DNA of 39,334 nucleotides, from positions 5,237 to 44,570 of the forward strand of contig JAAPAO010000204.1 of the NCBI GenBank assembly GCA_013115145.1, in the 5' to 3' direction. The translations under genes were made by a program, and so were the position numbers. The stretch is from Perkinsus chesapeaki (taxonomy: Eukaryota > Perkinsozoa > Perkinsida > Perkinsidae). A model generated the notes under the pieces. The model did not search any database. It had not been told where the DNA came from and saw only the letters and a list, made by a program, of their open reading frames with translations. This document shows positions 12,901 to 22,084 of the stretch, one piece after another (position 1 is the stretch's first letter; the number at the start of each line of letters is the position of its first letter).

Positions 12901-13390
12901 ACTCAGCTTTCGTCTCTGACTGATGAAGAGTACCGCGACTACATCAAAGCAGTTGTCGAGAATCTCAAGGAGACGCCGAAAAAGCAAGGTAGGAAGGCTT
13001 TAACATTTATTGTACCTCGACTATTTCTGAAGTGCTCATATTTGGCATTCACCATTGAGTTTTGTTTTCAGCTGACGAGTTCAATCGCCACGTTGTTGAG
13101 ATTTCTGCCCGACGCTTCGACTTCGAGCGAAGACCGAGGCTCATAAAGCTGATCGAGACAAATCCCGAAATCACACAAAAGGACAAAATGGTAAGTTGCC
13201 TTGAGATTGTAGAACTGTAGAATCTACAATGTTCAAGGTTGACTATGCTCGCAGTGCGTTTGCGAATGGCGAACGTGTTTGGGCCAGAGTCACCGGCTCG
13301 GCGGAGTCCCTTCCTGATGAGCTATCTGACGAAGTTATCGACTCATTGCGTGAAAAGCATTCTTGGGTGGAAAGCAACACTCACTTTTGA
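908..13390 (+). CDS. Insulin-degrading-enzyme-type M16A zinc metalloprotease
   Basis: Zn-dependent oligopeptidase of the IDE/pitrilysin family, which degrades peptides of tens of residues inside a closed chamber. The model has 31 exons: 908-1108, 1418-1473, 2665-2745, 2797-2893, 3366-3455, 3749-3860, 4434-4500, 4899-4974, 5024-5162, 5228-5327, 5571-5696, 6078-6164, 6211-6309, 7067-7145, 7195-7274, 7634-7693, 7734-7810, about 8175-8270, 8711-8829, 8880-9001, 9290-9425, 10001-10093, 10457-10576, 10966-11060, 11103-11185, 12052-12152, 12307-12392, 12681-12810, 12907-12988, 13072-13190, 13238-13390. They join in frame to about 1053 aa, close to human IDE. Zinc site HFLEH is at residues 101-105, with the third ligand Glu182 in AVNSENSKN. 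LRTKQQLGYIV carries the conserved Arg and Tyr of the C-terminal half. Two in-frame starts, 908 and 1016, differ by a 36-residue presequence-like stretch. The left edge of exon 18 is the least certain boundary. Confidence 0.95.
3062..3079. repeat. 18-bp perfect palindrome in IDE intron 4
   Basis: GAACCCGAT/ATCGGGTTC is a perfect 9+9 inverted repeat with no spacer. It sits in the 472-nt intron between exons 4 and 5. A fully palindromic 18-mer is unusual by chance; its role is unknown. Confidence 0.9.
6165..6210 (+). other. 46-nt IDE mini-intron 12 with shared core
   Basis: The intron starts GTAAGG and ends TGTCAG. Positions 6183-6204 are identical to 7155-7176 in intron 14 (22 of 22 bases, including GTGGCGCAGTGACGAT). 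Removing it joins phase-2 exons into ISEAVAQYTAVCRSL, matching the M16 helix preceding the conserved AEEGP-type segment. Confidence 0.85.
7146..7194 (+). other. 49-nt IDE mini-intron 14 with shared core
   Basis: The intron starts GTAGCA and ends TTTCAG. It holds the second exact copy of the 22-nt core (7155-7176). The flanking exons end and begin in phase 0 and join as QPYPIKM/VFSGGVLDEHW. The core sits nearer the donor here than in intron 12, so the two introns are not simple full-length copies. Confidence 0.85.
7375..7560 (+). repeat. 52-bp minisatellite in IDE intron 15
   Basis: About 3.5 copies of a 52-bp unit (GATACGGAGGAGATATAATA ... AATATGTTACTAGT), with phase marks at 7416, 7468 and 7520. 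It lies within intron 15 (7275-7633). The first copy reads GCTACTAGT and later ones GTTACTAGT. The same unit occurs as the reverse complement at 39091-39334. Because 52 is not a multiple of 3, the overlapping - strand open frames spell a shifting repetitive peptide and are not genes. Confidence 0.97.
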
Positions 13391-13889
13391 TTGTTGTGTA
13401 CTGTTTGAGTGCTATTAAGTTTCCAGTACCCATATAGTATTGAGTCTCGATAGTCGGCGATTTCATTACCAAGAACATTCTAGAGTCAAGTGCAGCACTG
13501 CTGCAGCAGCAGCTGACAGTTCATTTGCCATACTATCACGCGATTTATTGGCCCCGTTAATTCGGGCCTTCCCCTACAGGAAAACCATCAACATATCACC
13601 GGTAGCGCTTGAAGCTCCACGCTACTTCAACGGTGTAGATATGGAATCGTGGTTCACAAACTTCTACCAGGCCTGTGTTCCTGGCAAATGGATGGGGATA
13701 TTCTACCGCAGACCGTAGCTCTGGAAATTGTGATATGTCATGAAAATAGCCAAAAAAATTATTTTCGAGTCTTGGCTGCCCGACTTGGATTTATGGGTAA
13801 TCGAGGTCGTAGAATTTGGCCGAGAAGGAGAATAGACGAAATTCGATCTGGCTGGCGAAAAATTTGCCCACCTTGGCGCGCATTTCTAG
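13391..13889. other. IDE-GEMIN2 intergenic spacer
   Basis: About 500 bp separate the IDE stop from the GEMIN2 start. An open frame at 13440-13718 (92 codons, ATT/TTG-type start only) includes DMESWFTNFYQACVPGKW, which looks protein-like. It could not be joined in frame to either neighbour or recognised. It is most likely UTR/spacer, though an upstream GEMIN2 exon is possible. Confidence 0.5.
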
Positions 13890-15087
13890 ATGACACGTAC
13901 TGTAGCTGTTCGCCTTATGGCTGCGCGTCTTCGTGTCGAGCGTCATTACGGTGGTTACGGTTCCGACAGCGACGTTGTGAGCGAAGGACGGTGCCTCGGG
14001 TAAGCCCAGGAAAATATTCAGATGAACTGTCGATCCTTTACAGAGTGGAAGAAGGCTCCGATTTGGGGGAAAGTCTACTGGACGATACAACGAACGAGTT
14101 CACAGCAATGCCTACAACTGCCGAGGAGTACCTTCGATTGGTGAGGAAACAGACTAAGGCATGCCCGAAAGTGGTAACAGTTGTCGAAGATGAAGCGGCG
14201 GAAGGTAAGATGAACGGGCTGCTGACCAGAGCAACTGAGTAAATGCGAAGCCAGCTTGAGAATGCCAAAGCTTGCTCAATTGCTTTGGGCAAGTAGCATT
14301 CATTGGAGGAAAGAAACCAACTTTGAAAGACTCTTAGCTTCCCTGATCAGCGACAAGGCTGAACTTGTTAGGCGGCTCTGCGATGCCCGACGATGCGGTG
14401 GAGAACCTGCCAATCGATCGGTCGGAGGAGATTCTAGGAGAAAAGCTGAAGTCCGGGGAACTTGTGCAAGCTGTTATTGAGTAGGTGCGGTTTTTAATAT
14501 CGTCAGATAGTCTTTTATCAGTTGTTTTGACTCACTTCGAGGAAAGCTGAATGAGACACGAAGAGACAGCAAAACGAACGAGACCGAAGTCTTCGACAGT
14601 GAAATACTGCGGATGGTAAGGTCGACACTACCCCAACTTGTGTCAGAAGCTTCTGGAGAGCGCTACGCTATCCGTTAGCGACTTCGAAAGCTAATTTCGA
14701 TTCCTCCTAGGAACCCACCACACAAGCAATCGAACAGCTCTCGGCATCGGCTATCGTTGAAGGCATTGAATATTTGGTAAGATCAGCACAAGTCCGAGTT
14801 AAATGTCTATTTCATCTTTAGGCACTAAGTAGTTTTACCGAGAGTGGCACCGAGCGGTTTATAGACTGGACATTTTGCTTGTTAGCCGGTCTTGACATCC
14901 CTCTGCTTGATTGTACGATGAGCTCTCTACAGGTATGCAGTGTATGATAGAATGAGATCACTTTATTGCTTGTCAGTTGATTAAAAGGAAATGTGTGCAT
15001 CTGTGCGGCGTGGTCGATCAACCAGCGTTGCAGTCCAAATGCCTAATATTAATCATTATCATTCGAGGTTTCTTTGGTCAACGCTAA
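13890..15087 (+). CDS. GEMIN2: GEMIN2/SIP1-family SMN-complex protein
   Basis: Homologue of Gemin2, the SMN-complex subunit that holds the Sm protein pentamer during spliceosomal snRNP assembly. Eight exons (13890-13999, 14044-14204, 14251-14292, 14351-14480, 14522-14615, 14711-14776, 14822-14932, 14977-15087) join in frame to 274 aa; human GEMIN2 is 280 aa. Recognition rests on TTAEEYLRLVRKQTKACPKV (the family's TPQEYLRRVQ...CPDV segment), the acidic EEILGEKLKSGE segment, CLLAGLDIPLLDCTMSSLQ (the ALLACLEKPLLP helix) and the C-terminal LIKRKCVHL...RGFFGQR before TAA. All introns are 41-95 nt. The start is the first ATG after an in-frame TAG. The exon 2/3 boundary could be shifted by 21 nt (25-nt versus 46-nt intron); 46 nt was chosen. 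Confidence 0.9.
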
Positions 15088-15540
15088 TAACATCTGAAAG
15101 ATTGTTCTGTGTTGTTAATTCTCAATACTGAAGGGGTTAATTTAAGTTGTAGAGTACACGATCAGACATAACAGTTATGCTGTAATTTATGCCCTTTAGT
15201 ATAGCGAGCTCAGCTCAAGTGTAGCTACTGTACAACAATCAATCGATTAAGTTCCATCTGCACTAGAGGATCGTTCCATTAACTCAAGAGCAAGCATTTG
15301 GTAGGAGGGAGAAGAATATACGATTGACATCTAAGGAGCACTTTGGAACCTTTATGTACGCATGAACAAGCGACGCGCATAAAGAAGCGGCCACTTATCC
15401 GCGGATAAGGACCGCCCATACCATTGTGTTCTGTGAACTGCACGAGAACGTGGTCGTTTCAGAGACATGACTTATACAGGGACATCTAGGCCCAGAAAGA
15501 GACTTACAAAGCATCCACTATTTATGAGGGGGCAATAGAG
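15088..15540. other. Convergent intergenic region
   Basis: The 3' ends of GEMIN2 (+) and the secreted-protein gene (-) face each other across 453 bp. No open frame, RNA gene or repeat could be recognised. It presumably holds both 3' UTRs. Confidence 0.6.
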
Positions 15541-16332
15541 TTAGATTTTTCTTAGTTGCAAATATCTACCAGATACTTTCATATTCAGATCCTGTGGTTC
15601 ACCGTTACCCAACAGACGAAGGTCACTGCCCGATTGTTCTCCAATAGATCCGCAGTTCCTCCTCAGAATGCTGTATATTCTCAGATCATCACTGTTAGAG
15701 TACCGGATTACGAAAGCCTGGCCCGGGCCATTCTGTACCGCCGGAAACGGGCCGAACGCCCTGGCGAATTTGTCTTGAGGACACATCACTGTGTACTCGA
15801 CAAAGTATGAGCTGGAACCATCAGTGATATTTTCAGTAACCATAACTGTCAAGTCAAGGAAACGGTGATGGTAGTAATAGTTACCAGGGGCCAATGACTG
15901 GTAATAATACTTCAGTGTCGTCTTACTGTTGAAGAAGTATATGTCGATAGTATTAGTACTCCCGTCCAGAGTTATATTATCAAAACCAGTCGGTTCAGAG
16001 CCATTGAACCTTGGACAGTCTTTTTGTATCTTCTCAAACCATGCCTTGACCGCACCTGGCGGAAAATCAACTTTGAACCGATTCGCCCCAGTTCGGATCA
16101 AATTCTTAATACGAACTACCTGGGGGGGACGTCTGTCGCAGGAGTAAACTATCAAAACTTTGTTGCCATCCGAAAATTTGTAGATTAGTTGAAGGTTGCC
16201 CTCTACATGTCCATTATCATAAAAGAATACACCATCAGGTAGTTCTTGCCGGAATGGAGGAAACTCACGCGGAGCACCACGCACCAGAGTTATCAGCGAT
16301 AAGAGGAGTGAGATAGTCCAAGTAGGAGCCAT
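15541..16332 (-). CDS. Secreted protein of unknown function, 263 aa
   Basis: Intronless frame of 263 aa. The ATG at 16332 is chosen because it starts a clear signal peptide (MAPTWTISLLLSLITLVRG, predicted cut before APREF). The mature part has 4 Cys, three N-glycosylation sequons (NGS, NIT, NIT) and many aromatic residues (YYYQ, NYYYHH), with no domain recognised. The style resembles lineage-specific secreted proteins of Perkinsus; this is an impression and was not searched. The same frame stays open for 124 further codons upstream, to 16704, which is odd for a 5' UTR. The product is probably exported or surface-exposed. Confidence 0.75.
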   Translation of the reverse strand: MAPTWTISLLLSLITLVRGAPREFPPFRQELPDGVFFYDNGHVEGNLQLIYKFSDGNKVLIVYSCDRRPPQVVRIKNLIRTGANRFKVDFPPGAVKAWFEKIQKDCPRFNGSEPTGFDNITLDGSTNTIDIYFFNSKTTLKYYYQSLAPGNYYYHHRFLDLTVMVTENITDGSSSYFVEYTVMCPQDKFARAFGPFPAVQNGPGQAFVIRYSNSDDLRIYSILRRNCGSIGEQSGSDLRLLGNGEPQDLNMKVSGRYLQLRKI

Positions 16333-18060
16333 TTCAATGCAAAATAAATGAACTGAGTAATTGCAATACCTCAGCTGCGATCTATTCCGAGCCGGAATTT
16401 CCGTCAGGAATCCGCTCTTCAACTCAGCAACAGAAACTAAGGATACCGTCAAAGGTGAATGTCTTGGACTCCATTCAAGCAGTGAACCGGTTTGTGGTAA
16501 TCCATGTTGGTATCTTATCATACTGTTACATAAGTCTATCGAGCTCGAAGAATAACCAAAATGTGACTCTACGTTAGCAACTGCCACTTCCCTGTCCACA
16601 ATCGCGATTTGTCTGGGTTTGAGCGACGCGTCACGGTTCGCACTGATCCGCACAAACCTCGGAGTAAGACTCAATGACCACAGTGTTGTATTATAACTTG
16701 TCATACAATATCTGGTCGATCGGGGTATGATTCATAACGAGCAGGTACCAAGTGATAGGAGGCTTCTGCCGATTTTATCGTATATTTCATTCTGTCAGGT
16801 TTTACTCTGAGGAAAAACTGCCCCTTGCGCGATAATTGTGTATTTTCTTGCGAGCGCATGAACGTGATGGCAGTGACGACGAAGTAAATCGATTTCCCGC
16901 ACAATCTACCACAAAGAAGGGTTCTGACACACTGTATCGAATGTCTCGTAAAATTGTTCAAGTTTCGAGTTTAGACGACTCCCGTGAGGAGTTAACCGGA
17001 CCTCGGTTTGCTTTTTAGAGTAAAAGGTTACCGCATTCTAGGGGAAGGAGCCCCTACGAAATAACTCCTCCCATAATTCCCCTACTTACCATACTCATAC
17101 GGCATGATCCATACCAAGTAAAGCTTAATCCTGCCCTGGATCCTCCACCAGAGGACACGATATGTACCGTACAGGCTGGATAGGTCTCCGCTGAAATGGA
17201 GCGGCTCAATCACTTGTCCGCCGAGGTATTTAATGAAGGGAATTAATCATTCTTTCCTCATTGTGGTGCCTAATTGGCCCGAGATCCTCGCATCAACCAA
17301 TACATACGTATTATATGACATGACATTCTATTCATGGTTCATGGTTAACGATTAGTTGATGATGTTTGATTCATATGGTCCACAGTGGAAATGGAGAATG
17401 TACCGGGAGAGGAGACACTGAACACGCGAGATTGCAGGACCTTCAGTGGATTTCAGGGATAGCCACACAAAAGCGGCAGACTCGCTGTCTTGTCCGAAAT
17501 CGACGAGAGCTATCCGGAGTATGAGAACTCAGCTACCCACTGTACACTTTAAATGCCGGAAGTAAGCTCAGGTAGGAGGACGTCAGGTAATGGTCGCACG
17601 ACCAGGTGGCACCTTCCCAAGAGCATCTGACGGGTGAGTGACGATATGATTCTCGGTAACAAGTAGAAAGTCTGCCAAATGCTATGACGAGCCATATGTG
17701 ATGGACCTACGGGAAGTGTAAACCGCTTGCAGGGCTTCGGCTGCTGACAAGCAAATACGAAGATACTGCCCTGTAGATGCCGATACCTGTAGCTACACCT
17801 CAGTAGGGAGTCGGCAAGCATTAACTAGCAACCATGGTTTGTAAAGTGCGGCAACCAGTAGCAACTCGTCCTTATATAAGTCACAGTCGATGTCGGTGAG
17901 ACCCTTGGTGCAAACAATATACAAGGGTCCAGATTCTGGACTCCAGAACAATGCTTCACAGGTCTATTGATGAAGGACATATAGTCCTCAAGTAACTTGA
18001 GTCAAGTTAAGGACCTGAGCACCACCCACCGCCATTCCTTCTTGATTATATGTAGTTGCC
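16333..18060. other. Region with upstream open frame and repeat copy
   Basis: On the - strand, 16333-16704 continues the secreted-protein frame without stops and has protein-like sequence (TPRFVRISANRDASLKPRQI, EVAVANVESHFGYSSSS). A neighbouring frame, 16701-16961, reads KGQFFLRVKPDRMKYTIKSA. No start, signal or domain ties them together. A degraded secreted-protein paralogue or a 5' exon are both possible. From about 17460 to 17860 lies copy A of a dispersed repeat. Nothing else is recognised. Confidence 0.45.
17460..17860 (+). repeat. Dispersed repeat, copy A
   Basis: Blocks shared with 24757-25050: CAGACTCGCTG...TTGTCCG.AATCGACGAG, then CACTGTACA and AGTAAGCTCA, and further on ATGGTTTGTAAAG followed by a near-match. 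By eye, identity is strong over the first 110 bp and patchy beyond, with the two copies differing in internal length. No coding capacity or terminal repeats are seen. An old non-autonomous element is likely. Confidence 0.7.
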
Positions 18061-19006
18061 TTATTGGAGTTTCAGCCAGCCTATGGCATCTCTCCGTTTG
18101 AAGAATTCGACATATATGTCGAGATCCACTGAGATCGGGTATATCTTCGCTTTACAATCTCACTTTACTAACTCCAGTTACTTTCAATCACTTCCTGCCC
18201 TTCCACATAGTCATTACATGGCAGAAAGTGTTTCTTGAGGCCACCATGCGCGTGTCTAGAAGGGGAACTGGCAGCAGACATTGGGTCCAGGGACAATGAT
18301 ACACCCCTTCCCAAGGCGGCTAGTAGATGCTGTGGCTAAGCCCCTATGTGGCGTGTACACAGCTCCATGAAGTATTCTTCCTCTTAACTTTCGACAATTG
18401 ACGACTAATCATTTGTCTAACGCAGTAGCGAATTCTCTTGGATACTCCAGTGAATAATGAATGGATCCGTCCATGAGGCAACAGTTAAAGATTGACTTAC
18501 TTGAAGTAAGTATAGATAAGAGAAGAACAATGGAGTCGAGTACCAGCTGTATAAGCCGAAGCCTGAACCCTCTTAGGGAATCAGATGCACTCACCAGGAA
18601 CCATAGCGGTTAATATACGATCAATACCGGTAAACAACTGCTTAACACGTGGCTGGTACTTGAATCTGAAGAGATCTATTGGCTTCTCACCTCGATTCAA
18701 CGGTATAGGACAATCACTCACCACCCGACCAACAAACTTCTCTTAATCTTCGATGCCCCTCTCCGTGACTTCGTAAAGATTCCTCTTTTCTTCCAGGAGT
18801 TGAAGCTTGCCGTCGACGCGCACCTCCCTTCTGCAAATCGCCGAGATGTTAACGTGGCCATCACTTTTGATCTCCTTGCAGTCAGTCTCGATGCACCAGA
18901 TAGATGTATGATTCACCTCGCGAGAGTAATGGAAATACCCAGTAGGAGTTTGTTCTTGAGCCCAGAGATACACCTCGAGGAGCACGATCAAGAATGGGCG
19001 AAACAT
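18061..19006 (-). pseudogene. Secreted-protein gene interrupted by in-frame TAA
   Basis: The ATG at 19006 starts a signal peptide (MFRPFLIVLLEVYLWAQ) and an 87-residue Cys-containing frame that stops at TAA 18743-18745. The same frame then continues for about 50 strongly protein-like codons (EKFVGRVVSDCPIPL..., KPIDLFRFKYQPRVKQL..., RILTAMVPG) to a GTGAGT donor near 18591. Further exon-like pieces follow: TRLHCSSLIYTYFK before a GTAAGTC donor, and CKAKIYPISVDLDIYVEF ending in TAA at 18061-18063. Either the gene carries a nonsense mutation, or a 30-nt intron (GTCACG...AAGAG, removing the TAA in phase 0) is spliced out. No function is recognised. The exons between about 18480 and 18160 are not fully resolved. 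Confidence 0.5.
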
Positions 19007-19109
19007 GTCTCAAGATAGAGAGATTTAGAAAAGTTACTAAAAAGCAACGAGAAGTAAAACTAGTACTGTAGTTGTTGCGAAACGAGCAAGTCGAGCTACT
19101 AACACTTTG

Positions 19110-19150
19110 TGCGTGCGTGCGAACGTGTGCATGCGTGCCGCACGCACGCA
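19110..19150. repeat. 12-bp inverted repeat, TGCG/CGCA-rich
   Basis: TGCGTGCGTGCG (19110-19121) and its exact reverse complement (19139-19150) flank a 17-nt loop that itself contains GTGTGCATGCGTGC. Alternating purine-pyrimidine sequence could form a cruciform or Z-DNA. It lies about 100 bp upstream of the secreted-protein start at 19006. Confidence 0.9.
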
Positions 19151-19370
19151 ACGAGCGTACAAATTATCCAGCTCGAGCTAGAGGGTTTATGATCACTGCT
19201 ATATACCATTTGATAGGTCTCACTCTGTAAACGAAAAACACTCAAAACACGAAAAGTAGATTCTGATCTAAAAGGTTTGCGAGCACAAAGTATCTTTCTG
19301 CAGAAAAACAAAAGGACTGGGGATCGAACTTGCGACAATCCAACAGCATTTACTGACGAATCGCCGAGCT

Positions 19371-19390
19371 CCGTCCCTCCTTCGGGACGG
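19371..19390. other. Stem-loop, 7-bp perfect stem
   Basis: CCGTCCC (19371-19377), a 6-nt loop, and GGGACGG (19384-19390). Its position downstream of a B-box-like motif on the - strand hints at a structured Pol III-type RNA or SINE fragment. No complete RNA could be folded. Confidence 0.6.
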
Positions 19391-20188
19391 CCTAGTACAC
19401 CTTTTCAATATCTAGTTTGTCCTTGGGAGCATCAGTTTCGCGAGGGCGAGGGAAGTTGGAGGTACGAATCCGAAACCGAAAGATCTTGTTCGTGTTTGGG
19501 AAAATCAATTTCGTCTTGGAATCTGCAAATTCGTCAGAACGCAGGAGGTACTGTAGAATGTTCCGGGAGAATTTTGTGCACAAGAGCAATGAGCACGCGG
19601 GATAGCAAGGGCACTTTCTATACTGCCACGGTTAGGGCTGTCGTTCCGATATCCATCTTCCCGCCGACATAAATGTTAGGACAAGCCAGCTTGTGCCCAA
19701 CGCAACTGGTACTAGGTCACAGGGGAGATGTACTACTTGTTAAGACCTATTACATCTCCTTTATACCAGCTAATACAAAGGCACGAGGATGATGGGGTTA
19801 CAACACAACATGTATGCAAGTTACCGATACCGATACATAACTGGGTAAGGGTTGAAAAGGGTGGGGCGGGATTAGCAACTCGGTATAACCGCTCCCAGCT
19901 TATGTAGCTAATAATGAAAACGCAACTACAATTTGAATACGGCGCTCATACGATCCTGGGTATACCACTACTGTCTGAATCATCGTATGAGATTCATGTA
20001 AATGAATAAGTATTAAATAAAACGATGTATTGCTGACGGGGAAGTCAACGGTAGAATGCTAACAAACCAAAGCTCTCGAAGCATTCCGTGGATAGAATAT
20101 AATTTTCCTCCTTGATTGAGTTGGTCAAACTCACAGAACTCCATGCCATTAATAAGGGGCATATTACAGGATTGCGTGGGAACAAAAA

Positions 20189-22084
20189 CTATGTAGAAAC
20201 GTCAGGATCCCCATACATAACATACTGTTCTATCTCACATCCACCGAATCCTATCTTCAAAAGGCCCGATTCACCCCACTCTTCATTCCAACTATTCACA
20301 GCCAGCCAATATCCTTGAGCTCCCATCATTCCCCAACCAATCAGCTTAATCAGGTGATACCCAACTTTTGCACCATATACATGTGTGTAGACACCCGAAT
20401 TGTAATACAGTAAGTCATCGTAAAAAACGATAGCAGCTGTAACCTATTTAAGACGGGACTGCTAAGTTGGTCGGCAAGCCGAAAACCACATATTCTGAGA
20501 TCGCGTTCAAGAATCCCGCAAATTGCGAGCAAATGCGGAATCACTTCAGCTGTTCCAAAGTCGTTCACGAGAGCGGCTCTCATGACATAATTCACGCATG
20601 GTTGCCATTAATTCAGAATGCTGCACCCGTAAGAATTCAGGCATAATTATGAGCCTCGAGGAACAAGACGGTTACAAGGAAGATTTAAGTGGGAATGACG
20701 TTCAAGCCCTACCGGCCCTCCAGCGTATATCTGGCTTTTTATCGAGCCGACATTTGGAGTAACGCGAATCCCTCCCGGGGCCACTGTGAAATGTAAATCA
20801 CTGAAACACAGTATAACTCACATCAATTGCGCACAGATTCCTACACGAGTAGATTGGTTCTGTATTTTCTATTTGGGCAACTCGATTGGCAAGGTGGCTT
20901 ACGAGCTGGCACCTACAGAATTACCAAAATACTGATTCTTTAAGGATCACTGAGAATAGTTTTAAACCAGGCAAGTGGCTCAACGTACACTGCCGCATGG
21001 TGGGTACTTTCCGACAGAGTGGTTCCTCATATTCGGTGGAGTGTGGTTGCATTTAGGGAAGTTGTATGGCCAACAACCACTGGCTGCTGTCATCGATTGT
21101 ACGGGCGTGTAGTCCCCTCCTGAACACACAATGGTGATATTCTCCGCAAAAGCTTTTGCCAGAAACTACCCGTGGGAATGCCGAATGAATGAGTGAACTC
21201 CCAAATATGTACATAGTTAGCACCCAGACAGCCATGAACACTGAATCATTTATGTATTGTTGAGAAAGTTAGATTTCGAGCAATCCTTACCCGGTGCAAC
21301 CTCTACTGGGAACACAGCAGGCGACGGCATAGGCAGGTGAAAGCTGGACTCGAACTTTACCATTAGTTTTTATACATAAACGGTTTCCCAAGGCTCCAGC
21401 AACAGAAATCGCTCCACAGCTATTGCAGTTAGACTGATCACTGAAAAGGACCATAAACGGTTTCTACTTGTTCTATGATGTTCACCTCACGTGACCGATA
21501 AGTCCAGCACACGCACTAAAATCCTCGCGGGAATCGAATGCTAACGGGAGGCCATTAACTATTATAGAGTTAATCAGCGACTTGTCGGTATTGTTCAAAG
21601 TTCTTTCGTCACTACCGTGGAGGAGCATCATATCTCCGTGGGATATGCCTAAAGTGTAATGCACAAGTTGCAAATGCAAGTTACCGGATACTCGACTTAC
21701 CATAGAAATGTGGTTGATCTTGTGAAGCTACCCACGTGGCATGCTTTGAGTTTATTCTATCCGCAATAAACTGCATAAGAGCTGGTCTACTTTCATCGAA
21801 AAGCGACTCTAATATCTCAGGGGATAAGTCTCCAATAGTAGTTGCTTGTTTCACGTCAGCTTCGAATCGAGCGTAATGCAACTTCTCTTCCTCGATATTA
21901 TAAATGGTATCTATGGAGAATCGTATTTCATGAATGTTAACACATAGCCTTCTGGCTGTGTGTGATGCTCGAGTGATGAATCGAACATACCTCTGGTAGC
22001 CTTAAGTTTGGCGAAAATTGCCTTCAATGACCCCTGTCCGACCACTCCGATGAAGAATGACAAGCAGAGAGATGCTGGTAACAT
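20189..22084 (-). CDS. Cathepsin-B-like cysteine protease (C1A)
   Basis: Papain-family protease, probably secretory/lysosomal. Nine exons (22084-21991, 21910-21701, 21648-21486, 21440-21291, 21240-21170, 21119-20989, 20912-20845, 20800-20713, 20443-20189) join in frame to 409 aa. It has a signal peptide (MLPASLCLSFFIGVVGQG) and a propeptide with RINSKHATWVASQ, like the cathepsin B INKQNTTWQAG. The mature start region is LAFDSREDF. The active site SDQSNCNSCGAIS has Gln158 and nucleophile Cys164; His355 is in VGYHLIKLIGWG, and Asn375 in LAVNSWNEEWG. Oddities are that the near-invariant Trp after the catalytic Cys is Gly, His355 sits in YHL rather than GHA, and the occluding-loop segment CNHTPP keeps only one His. 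All three catalytic residues remain, so activity is plausible with altered specificity. Confidence 0.93.

Larger units (their letters stand above)
19007..20188. other. Intergenic region with hairpins
   Basis: No gene is recognised. It contains a 12-bp-stem GT/AC-rich inverted repeat (19110-19150) and a 7-bp stem-loop (19371-19390). Next to the latter, on the - strand, is a B-box-like AAGTTCGATCCCC followed by TTTT. The + strand open frame at 19277-19672 lacks an ATG at its start and runs through these structures, so it is treated as chance. The 3' UTR of the cathepsin gene and the promoter of the secreted-protein gene fall here. Confidence 0.5.

Noticed and set aside
19277..19672. 131-codon + strand ORF
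   Set aside because: It starts at TTG, crosses a stem-loop and tRNA-like B box, and shows no protein features.
21053..21291. Suspected non-canonical splice site in the cathepsin gene
   Set aside because: An extra 71-nt exon (21240-21170) restores canonical GT-AG introns and the conserved GCLGANYVHIWEF segment in frame.
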